The position numbers were made by a program, and so were the translations under genes. The notes beneath the pieces are model-generated. The model was not told where the DNA came from, searched no databases, and worked only from the letters and a program-made list of their open reading frames with translations. This document shows positions 1 to 5,664 of a stretch of DNA of 10,492 nucleotides, one piece after another. Origin of the DNA: Bifidobacterium breve (GTDB lineage Bacteria; Actinomycetota; Actinomycetes; S36-B12); contig CALPZT020000026.1 of NCBI GenBank assembly GCA_943328365.2, positions 1 to 10,492 on the forward strand, in the 5' to 3' direction. Each line of letters begins with the position of its first letter. Positions within the stretch are counted from its first letter, which is position 1.

Positions 1-1068
1 GTAGCACCAGGCCGGGTAGACGAGACCCATCGTCTTGTCGTCGACGCCGAACTTCGACTGGTACGCGGCGCGGAAGGCCTTGTCCTCATCACTCGAGTTT
101 CCGGTACCGATAACGGTTCCCCAGACGAACCCCTCAGCCGAGTCACCGGCGATTTCGAGGTACTCAGGCTGCGAGGGGCCGTACTGCAGGTAGACGAGCG
201 AGCCGTCAACCGGTGCTGCAGCGAACTGCTGCGAGAATGACGCGAGCTCTGCACCAATCCAGTGATCGACCATGATCGTTCCGGCGTCATTCGCCGCAAG
301 CTTCTGCAGCACCGGCGACCAGTCCTTGGTGCCTGCCGTGATGTCGATGACCTCGCCAAGCTCCCAGGCACCCTCGCTCGCTGCGATCGCATCGATCGTC
401 GCCTGCGCGATGTTCTGGTTGTAGGCGGTGTCGCCCCTGACAATGTCGACCTTGTTGTTCTTCGGGGTCCACTTCCCTGAGTCCTTCAGCTGGCTCAGGA
501 AGGTGACGAATCCGCTGCCGTAGTAGGTCTCCGCGGGATCGACGAAGTAGTTGCCGTACTTGGCTGGGTCACCGGCCCGGATGTTCTGGGCGTCGATGTT
601 CGTGTCGCCGCTCATGTACGGGGCACCGTACGGGCCGGCAACCTCCATGGCTGCGGGCGGAATGATGACGAACGGGCTCACCAATGCGCTCACACCATCG
701 CCAGTGAGCTTCTGGAAGCCGGCGGTGATGCCCTCGGGGGTGAGGATGTCGATGTCGGTGACATCCAGCTCGATCGGTCGGCCGTTCACGCCACCGTTGG
801 CGTTGATCGTCTCCTGGGCGAGGATCGCGCCATTCCAGCAATCCTTGTGGTCGGCGATGCCGGCGGGGCCCGACTGCGCAATCGGCATGCCGATCACAAT
901 CGGCTCTCCGCTGGCTGCGCCACCCTCAGCCGGTGCGGCAGTGGGTGCGGCGGACGCGGCAGGCGCGGCCGACTCGGTTGCGGTTTCTGAGCTGCCGCCG
1001 CACGCGGCGAGCAGCAGTGTTGCGGTCGCGACAGTCGCCGCGAGGGTGGTCAATCGAGTGCGTTGCAT
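1..1068 (-). CDS. ABC-transporter substrate-binding lipoprotein, branched-chain amino acid/amide type (3' end cut by window edge)
   Basis: This is the extracytoplasmic binding protein of an ABC importer, probably membrane-anchored outside the cell. The visible 356 residues start with a lipoprotein signal: MQRTR, a hydrophobic stretch, then lipobox LLAAC with the lipidated Cys at residue 23. A low-complexity Ala/Pro/Thr/Glu linker follows to about residue 54. The folded domain begins at IVIGMPIAQSGPAG, the usual first strand of type-1 periplasmic binding proteins (Peripla_BP_6, LivJ/urea-amide class), and continues through NANGGVNGRPIEL and GDTAYNQNIA. The ATG at 1066-1068 has GGAGG at 1073-1077, four bases upstream. 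The reading frame stays open to base 1, where it ends in PAWCY; family lengths near 400 suggest that a few dozen residues are missing. Permease and ATPase genes would be expected further left, outside the window. The ligand cannot be told from sequence. It is divergent from the LuxR-type regulator, which may control it (inference). Confidence 0.88.
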   Translation of the reverse strand, partial: MQRTRLTTLAATVATATLLLAACGGSSETATESAAPAASAAPTAAPAEGGAASGEPIVIGMPIAQSGPAGIADHKDCWNGAILAQETINANGGVNGRPIELDVTDIDILTPEGITAGFQKLTGDGVSALVSPFVIIPPAAMEVAGPYGAPYMSGDTNIDAQNIRAGDPAKYGNYFVDPAETYYGSGFVTFLSQLKDSGKWTPKNNKVDIVRGDTAYNQNIAQATIDAIAASEGAWELGEVIDITAGTKDWSPVLQKLAANDAGTIMVDHWIGAELASFSQQFAAAPVDGSLVYLQYGPSQPEYLEIAGDSAEGFVWGTVIGTGNSSDEDKAFRAAYQSKFGVDDKTMGLVYPAWCY

Positions 1069-1264
1069 GAAGCCTCCAGTCCTAGGCAGAGCGCACGAGG
1101 GCGCCCGGGTAGCCAAATGATCGCGACAGAACGGCGCCACCGCTATCCGTATTTCTACCCATTTGCAGCCGGATCGCGGCGCTCCATGTTTCTGTTTGGT
1201 TACGAACGATCGGAACGGGCATGTTTCGCTGCGAGACGCAGGTGGAGGATGTCACGATTCGCCT
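1069..1264. promoter_or_regulatory. Divergent intergenic region between the binding-protein gene and the luxR-type gene
   Basis: This 196-nt gap must hold the start signals of both divergent genes. I see no convincing -35/-10 pair on either strand. The only repeat noticed is a direct GAACG at 1204-1208 and 1213-1217, nine bases apart, with a CGATCG-like core between; this is short and may be chance. GGAGG at 1244-1248 is the nearest Shine-Dalgarno-like sequence to the regulator's ATG, but it is 16 bases away. Calling the region regulatory is inference from gene layout. Confidence 0.45.
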
Positions 1265-2269
1265 ATGCCCGTCGTTGATCTCGAATCCGCCATCGGTGCG
1301 ATGGGGACAATCTCGGCCATCGCCTCAGACAGCGGTCCGGTCAATGAGCGTGGCAGCGCTGTCCTGGCGGAGTTGAAACGAATCATCCCCTTCGAGGCGG
1401 CTGAGATCTGCTCGATCAATCCACTCACCGGCGAATCCGTGCAGATTGCCTCCGAGGGGTACTCAGAGCAGGTGCTGAGCCATCTCCACAGCGCCGAGTT
1501 TCATGATCTGATGGAGTTGCTCGGCATCAGGAGCACTGGCCGGCCCGTCCGGATGCAAGACCTTCCCGGCGACCCGATGGATAACTGGGCAGTCGCCGAT
1601 GTCCTCTACCCGGCCGGGTATGCAGAAGGCCTCACCATGTGCCTTCGAACCCCTGATGGACGAGTCACCGGAGTCATCAACCTCTCGACGCTTTCGACCG
1701 ACCACCCGAGCGATATTGCACGTGACGCGGTCGCGCACCTGTGCGCCACGCTCGGGAATCTTGCCGACCCCCTTCAATCAGGCAAGTGGATCGCCATGCT
1801 GCTCGGCGCCGGAAGCATGGCCATCGGCCTCGATGGAGCCGGCTCGGCGATCAGCATCCCCGGGCTCACCGGCCACAAGTTGCTTACCGACGGCACGGAG
1901 TTGCTCGAGGTCGCCAAGGGCGCAGCTGTGCATAACTCCTGGGGATCATTCGTCTGGCCCGACGATGACGACTGGTTTCGCGTGCGCGTCGTTCCCTGCA
2001 AGGGCGAGCAGCCGATCATGACCGTGGTGAGCATGGACTCGATCGACATCGGGCCGCTGAGCAGGCGCGAACTCGAGGTGCTCACCCTCGCAGCGGAAGG
2101 CCTTTCCAATCAGGAGATCGGCGACGCGCTCGTCATCAGCAATCGGACTGTGGCCAGCCATGTCGAGCACATTCTCGACAAGCTCAGTGCCCCGAATCGT
2201 GCAGCGGCAGCTGCATACGCCCTTCGCGAGGGCCTCATTCTCGGGCGTGTGGTTCGTTACGACCGCTAG
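1265..2269 (+). CDS. LuxR-family transcriptional regulator with N-terminal GAF-like sensor region
   Basis: A 334-residue DNA-binding regulator. The C-terminal LuxR/GerE helix-turn-helix spans about 263-325: PLSRRELEVLTLAAEGLSN, then EIGDALVISNRTVASHVEHI and LDKL, matching the family pattern LSxRExEVL..GxSNxEIA..L.IS..TV..H...I..KL. Residues about 10-165 look like a GAF domain (PFEAAEICSINPLTGE, then YPAGYAEGLTMCLRTPDG and GVINLST), a fold that binds small molecules or cofactors. A middle segment (175-255) is unassigned. There is no CheY-type receiver with a phospho-acceptor pattern, so it is probably a one-component sensor. I chose ATG 1265. The frame could extend upstream to a TTG at 1163, but those residues are Gly/Arg/Cys-rich and unlike the domain. 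SD spacing to 1265 is long, so the start is not certain. It is divergent from the transporter lipoprotein, its likely target, and convergent with tRNA-Ala. Confidence 0.85.
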   Translation: MPVVDLESAIGAMGTISAIASDSGPVNERGSAVLAELKRIIPFEAAEICSINPLTGESVQIASEGYSEQVLSHLHSAEFHDLMELLGIRSTGRPVRMQDLPGDPMDNWAVADVLYPAGYAEGLTMCLRTPDGRVTGVINLSTLSTDHPSDIARDAVAHLCATLGNLADPLQSGKWIAMLLGAGSMAIGLDGAGSAISIPGLTGHKLLTDGTELLEVAKGAAVHNSWGSFVWPDDDDWFRVRVVPCKGEQPIMTVVSMDSIDIGPLSRRELEVLTLAAEGLSNQEIGDALVISNRTVASHVEHILDKLSAPNRAAAAAYALREGLILGRVVRYDR

Positions 2270-2285
2270 GGCCGGTGAACCTTTG

Positions 2286-2358
2286 TGGAGGTTAGGAGAC
2301 TCGAACTCCTGACTTCTGCCTTGCAAAGGCAGCGCTCTACCAACTGAGCTAAACCCCC
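2286..2358 (-). tRNA. tRNA-Ala (anticodon TGC)
   Basis: A 73-nt tRNA read on the minus strand. The acceptor stem is GGGGGTT with AACCTCC and a discriminator A. The third pair is G3:U70, the classic alanine identity element. The anticodon stem CTGCC/GGCAG encloses TTTGCAA, placing anticodon TGC at 2323-2325. The T arm (AGGAG/CTCCT around TTCGAGT) and the D arm (GCTCAGTTGGTAGAGC) are canonical. CCA is not encoded: the bases after A73 are CAAAG, so CCA must be added by tRNA nucleotidyltransferase. It is the last element of the gyr/tRNA segment and lies 16 nt from the convergent LuxR-type gene. I see no terminator hairpin with a T-run after it. Confidence 0.97.
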
Positions 2359-2388
2359 TCGACAGAACGAGGTCGTGCGTTGTGGTCG

Positions 2389-2402
2389 ATATTTAATTAT
2401 CC
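2389..2402 (-). promoter_or_regulatory. AT-rich candidate -10 region for tRNA-Ala
   Basis: Between the DLW-39 stop and tRNA-Ala the minus strand reads GGATAATTAAATAT, a sharply AT-rich patch in a GC-rich sequence. It contains GATAAT and TAAATA, both acceptable -10 hexamers. Transcription from here would give a tRNA leader of about 25-35 nt. No good -35 hexamer is visible 16-18 nt upstream, so this is a weak call; tRNA-Ala may instead be read through from tRNA-Ile or gyrA. Confidence 0.3.
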
Positions 2403-2408
2403 ACGCGA

Positions 2409-2534
2409 TCAGCGAAGGTCGGGCTCCGAGGTGGCCTCGGACCAGAGGTCCTGCTCAGCCTTGTGTGCGGTGACCTGTCGGTAGACGACATAGCCGACGC
2501 CGGCCAGGGCTGCGAGCAGTAGCAGTTTCTTCAC
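2409..2534 (-). CDS. DLW-39 family small membrane-anchored protein (41 aa)
   Basis: A 41-residue peptide of unknown function, belonging by sequence to the actinobacterial DLW-39 family. It begins MKKLLLLAALAGVGYVVYRQ, a single N-terminal hydrophobic helix with a short basic start, followed by a charged segment containing the name-giving Asp-Leu-Trp (residues 29-31, AEQDLWSEAT) and a short acidic tail. It is probably anchored in the membrane with a small soluble tail; whether the helix is a signal or an anchor cannot be decided. The start is GTG at 2532-2534, one base after the mature 3' end of tRNA-Ile (2536). No Shine-Dalgarno is possible except inside the tRNA T and acceptor arms, where none is seen, so translation may be leaderless after tRNA processing (inference). 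Its place between the Ile and Ala tRNAs after gyrA is, from general knowledge, usual for the family. Confidence 0.85.
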   Translation of the reverse strand: MKKLLLLAALAGVGYVVYRQVTAHKAEQDLWSEATSEPDLR

Positions 2535-2535
2535 G

Positions 2536-2610
2536 TGGGCCTAGGTGGACTTGAACCACCGACCTCTTCCTTATCAGGGAAGCGCTCTAACCAAGCTGAG
2601 CTATAGGCCC
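2536..2610 (-). tRNA. tRNA-Ile (anticodon GAT)
   Basis: A 75-nt tRNA on the minus strand. The acceptor stem GGGCCTA/TAGGCCC is fully paired and followed by discriminator A. The anticodon stem CTTCC/GGAAG encloses CTGATAA, with GAT at 2573-2575. The T arm GGTGG/CCACC encloses TTCAAGT. The D arm is GCTCAGCTTGGTTAGAGC. CCA is not encoded; the base after A73 is C and then the GTG of the DLW-39 gene begins. The 80 nt between it and the DUF3566 stop (2611-2690) hold no clear promoter or terminator, so it may be read through from gyrA or use a weak promoter there. Confidence 0.97.
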
Positions 2611-2690
2611 GCTGTGCGGGTGCGGTTGATCAGGTTACCGGACGATGGTGGGCGAGTACCAATCCCCCTCAATCAAGGCACCTCATCGCG

Positions 2691-3080
2691 TCATTGCCGG
2701 TCGGTCAGCACCACCTCGACACCACCGGTGAGCCCGACCGTGAGGTTGTACATGAACGCGAATATGGTCGCGAGTATTGACACGAGAATGACCTCAACGG
2801 AAGCCAGCACGATCGTGGCACCGAGCACTCGGCTGAAGTCGAGCACACTCATGAGGTCGAAGCTCGACTGTGAATTGCCGATGACCTCATTGACGTTTCT
2901 GGAGAGGGTTTCGAAGACGCCGAGCGAGCTCAGGGCAAACCACAGCACGCACACCGACACCACGATCACAATGCCCACGGCGATGGCGAGCATGAACGCC
3001 GCCTTTGCGACTGACCACGGATCAACCCGTGCGAGGTACAACCTCGCCTGTCGAGACCCGCTCACCATCTGCTGTGTCAC
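2691..3080 (-). CDS. DUF3566 two-helix membrane protein, translationally coupled to gyrA
   Basis: A 129-residue protein of the actinobacterial DUF3566 family, function not established. A basic N-terminal segment with RLYLARVDPWSVAK (about 13-26) precedes a first membrane helix (about 28-50, rich in Ala/Ile/Val). A polar loop (51-84) follows, then a second helix (about 86-112) and a short tail with YNLTVGLTGGVEVVL. The conserved RVDPWSV-K motif and two helices are the family's hallmarks. I chose GTG at 3078-3080 because GAGGAG lies at 3086-3091, five bases upstream, and because GTGA overlaps the gyrA stop by four bases, a coupling arrangement. A later ATG at 3066-3068 (MVSGSRQ) has no SD and is less likely. 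It directly follows gyrA, as in many Actinomycetes. The link to gyrase is only positional. Confidence 0.9.
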   Translation of the reverse strand: MTQQMVSGSRQARLYLARVDPWSVAKAAFMLAIAVGIVIVVSVCVLWFALSSLGVFETLSRNVNEVIGNSQSSFDLMSVLDFSRVLGATIVLASVEVILVSILATIFAFMYNLTVGLTGGVEVVLTDRQ

Positions 3081-5641
3081 GGCTGCTCCTCGCCCACGCT
3101 TGCCTCCTCCGCAGCACTGTCAGCAACCGCGTCAACGTCCGCCTCGAGAGGCATCTCATCGTCGTCAGTCTCCGTGCTTCGCGCCACAGCGACAACTGTG
3201 TCGTCACCGGTGAGGTTCATGAGGGTCACGCCCATGGTGTCGCGCCCTGAGGGCCGGATCTCCTCGACCTTCGTTCTGATGACGACGCCATTCGAAGCGA
3301 TAGCGAAAATCTGGTCGCTTGCCTCACAGACCATCGCGCCTACGAGCGAGCCGCGAGCTTCGGTGAGCCGCATAGCGCGCACCCCGAGAATGCCGCGGCC
3401 CTTTGTCGCCCACTCAGAGACCGGGGTGCGCTTAGCGAACCCGCCATCGGTAATGGTCACGACGAAGGTGTCTGGGTGGACTACCTCCATTGACAGGAGG
3501 GAGTCGCCCCCGCGGAATCGCATGCCGATGACGCCGCCTGTCGCACGACCCATCGGCCTGAGTGTGTCGTCGTTGCCGGAGAATCTGGCCGACATTCCCT
3601 TGCGAGACACCAGGAGGAGTTCATCGTCGGTCGACACGAGCCGGGCGGAGATGAGCTCATCGTCGTCACCGAGGTTGATGGCGATGATGCCGCCCTGGCG
3701 ATTCGTGTCGTAGTCGGCGAGCTTCGTCTTCTTGACCATGCCCTTGCGGGTCGCAAGGACGAGGTTCTCGCCCGCGGTGTAATTGTCGATCGCGAGCACC
3801 TGGGTGATTGCCTCATCCGGCTGGAAGGCCAGGAGATTTGCGACGTGCTGCCCGCGGGCATCGCGACCGGAATCGGGTAATTGGTAAGCCTTTGCCCGAT
3901 AGACCCGACCCTTGTTCGTGAAGAACAGGATCCAGTGGTGGGTGGTGGTGACGAAGAGATGCTCCACCACATCGTCCTGCCGAAGGGCGGCACCCTTCAC
4001 CCCTCGACCACCACGACGCTGCGCCCGGTAGAGGTCAGACTTCGTGCGCTTGGCGTATCCGCCCGAGGTGATCGTGACGACGACATCCTCGACCGCGATG
4101 AGATCCTCGTCGTTGACGTCGCCATCCCAGGCGATGAACTCGCTTCGGCGCTCGTCACCGTACTTCGCGGTGACCTCGGCCAGTTCTTCCGAGATGATCG
4201 ACCGCTGACGGGCTTCGTCCGCGAGGATGTCGTTGTAGTCGGCGATCTTCGCGGTGAGTTCATCGAACTCGTCGATGATCTTCTGGCGCTCGAGTGCCGC
4301 GAGGCGACGCAGTTGCATGTCGAGGATTGCCGTCGCCTGAATTTCGTCGAGCTCGAGCAGGGCCATGAGCCCGGTGCGGGCATCTTCGACGGTGGCCGAC
4401 GCGCGAATGAGCGCGATGACATCATCGAGTGCATCAAGTGCCTTGAGGTATCCGCGCAGGATGTGGGCACGCTCTTCTGCCTTGCGGAGGCGGTAGCGCG
4501 TACGGCGCTGCAGGACTTCGATCTGATGGGCGATCCAGTACCGGATGAACTGCTCGAGGGTCAGGGTGCGCGGCACCCCATCGACGAGCGCGAGCATGTT
4601 CGCACCGAAATTGTCCTGAAGCTGGGTGTGCTTGTAGAGCTGGTTGAGGACGACCTGGGCAACCGCGTCACGCTTCAGGTCGATGATGAGCCGCATGCCG
4701 GTGCGGGACGAGGAGTCATCGCGGATGTCGGCGATTCCGGTGAGTTTTCCCTCACCGACGAGTTCTGCGATGCGCAGGAGCAGATTGTCGGGGTTGACCT
4801 GGTACGGGAGTTCGGTGACGACCAGAATCTGCCGGCCGCGGGTGTCCTCATCAACCGTGACGACGGCGCGCATCGTGACCGAACCACGCCCGGTGCGGAA
4901 ATAGTCGTCGATGCCCTTGCGTCCGACAATGAGCGCGCCGGTCGGGAAGTCGGGGCCCTTGACGATGCCGGTGAGCGCCGCCTGCCTGGTCTCACGATCA
5001 GCGTCTGGATTCGCCAACAGCCACTGGGCACCCTCGGCAACCTCGCGGAGGTTGTGCGGGGGAATGTTCGTTGCCATCCCGACGGCGATGCCGGAGCTGC
5101 CATTGACGAGGAGGTTGGGGAATCGGGCCGGCAGCACCCGGGGCTCCTGGGTGCGACCGTCGTAGTTTGGCCCGAAGTCGACGGTGTCCTCATCGATATC
5201 CCGAACCATCTCCATGGCAAGTGGCGCCATGCGGCACTCGGTGTAGCGCTGGGCGGCGGGCGGGTCGTTGCCGGGGGAGCCGAAGTTGCCCTGCCCCTGC
5301 ACGAGTGGGTAGCGCAGTGACCACGGCTGCGCGAGACGGACAAGGGCGTCGTAGATCGCAGTGTCACCGTGCGGGTGGTAGCTGCCCATGACGTCGCCGA
5401 CGACGCGTGCGCTCTTGGAGAAGTTGCGGTCGGGTCGGTAGCCCCCGTCGTACATGGCATAGAGCACCCGACGATGGACCGGCTTCAAGCCGTCGCGGAC
5501 GTCAGGGAGCGCGCGAGAGACGATGACCGACATCGAGTAGTCGAGGTAGGACCGCTGCATCTCGGTCTGGAGGTCGACCGGCTCAATGCGACCGTGATGG
5601 CCCGGGCCCGTCTCTTCGACGGTCGTGGTGTCGTCAGGCAC
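3077..5641 (-). CDS. gyrA: DNA gyrase subunit A
   Basis: The DNA-cleaving subunit of the A2B2 type II topoisomerase that introduces negative supercoils. It has 854 residues, full length for the family. The winged-helix/tower breakage-reunion domain covers about 20-510: SYLDYSMSVIVSRALPDVRDGLK near 31-53, and catalytic Tyr133 in AAQRYTE. The quinolone-determining stretch is HPHGDTAIYD (89-98), with Thr94 at the E. coli Ser83 site and Asp98 at the Asp87 site. A C-terminal DNA-wrapping pinwheel spans about 515-825, with the gyrase-specific GyrA box QRRGGRG at 541-547; this separates it from ParC. A strongly acidic tail (825-854) ends the protein. The start is GTG 5639-5641 with GGAGA at 5647-5651, five bases upstream. 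It lies 23 nt after gyrB, almost certainly co-transcribed, and its stop overlaps DUF3566. Confidence 0.99.
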   Translation of the reverse strand: MPDDTTTVEETGPGHHGRIEPVDLQTEMQRSYLDYSMSVIVSRALPDVRDGLKPVHRRVLYAMYDGGYRPDRNFSKSARVVGDVMGSYHPHGDTAIYDALVRLAQPWSLRYPLVQGQGNFGSPGNDPPAAQRYTECRMAPLAMEMVRDIDEDTVDFGPNYDGRTQEPRVLPARFPNLLVNGSSGIAVGMATNIPPHNLREVAEGAQWLLANPDADRETRQAALTGIVKGPDFPTGALIVGRKGIDDYFRTGRGSVTMRAVVTVDEDTRGRQILVVTELPYQVNPDNLLLRIAELVGEGKLTGIADIRDDSSSRTGMRLIIDLKRDAVAQVVLNQLYKHTQLQDNFGANMLALVDGVPRTLTLEQFIRYWIAHQIEVLQRRTRYRLRKAEERAHILRGYLKALDALDDVIALIRASATVEDARTGLMALLELDEIQATAILDMQLRRLAALERQKIIDEFDELTAKIADYNDILADEARQRSIISEELAEVTAKYGDERRSEFIAWDGDVNDEDLIAVEDVVVTITSGGYAKRTKSDLYRAQRRGGRGVKGAALRQDDVVEHLFVTTTHHWILFFTNKGRVYRAKAYQLPDSGRDARGQHVANLLAFQPDEAITQVLAIDNYTAGENLVLATRKGMVKKTKLADYDTNRQGGIIAINLGDDDELISARLVSTDDELLLVSRKGMSARFSGNDDTLRPMGRATGGVIGMRFRGGDSLLSMEVVHPDTFVVTITDGGFAKRTPVSEWATKGRGILGVRAMRLTEARGSLVGAMVCEASDQIFAIASNGVVIRTKVEEIRPSGRDTMGVTLMNLTGDDTVVAVARSTETDDDEMPLEADVDAVADSAAEEASVGEEQP

Positions 5642-5664
5642 AGGAATCTCCGTTGGTCGATGTG

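Noticed and set aside
1163..1264. Upstream extension of the LuxR-type regulator to a TTG start
   Set aside because: The 34 extra codons look non-coding (Gly/Arg/Cys-rich) and no ribosome-binding site precedes the TTG; ATG 1265 fits the domain boundary better.
1249..1278. Nine-codon frame (ATG 1249) overlapping the regulator start, as an upstream regulatory ORF
   Set aside because: The GGAGG directly abuts this ATG with no spacing, so efficient initiation is unlikely, and nothing else supports it.
2270..2285. Shared bidirectional terminator between the LuxR-type gene and tRNA-Ala
   Set aside because: The 16 nt hold only an imperfect short dyad (GGTTCACCGG) and no T-run on either strand.
2611..2690. 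Promoter or terminator between the DUF3566 gene and tRNA-Ile
   Set aside because: TTGATT on the minus strand has no -10 at 16-18 nt, and no stable hairpin with a T-run was found.
2545..3213. Plus-strand open frame of 222 codons beginning MDLNHRPLPYQG
   Set aside because: Its start is the reverse complement of tRNA-Ile, a well-known false protein, and the rest is antisense to the DUF3566 gene and gyrA.
3881..5320. Plus-strand open frame of 479 codons antisense to gyrA
   Set aside because: Long antisense frames arise from GC-rich third-codon bias. The translation resembles no domain, and gyrA on the other strand is certain.
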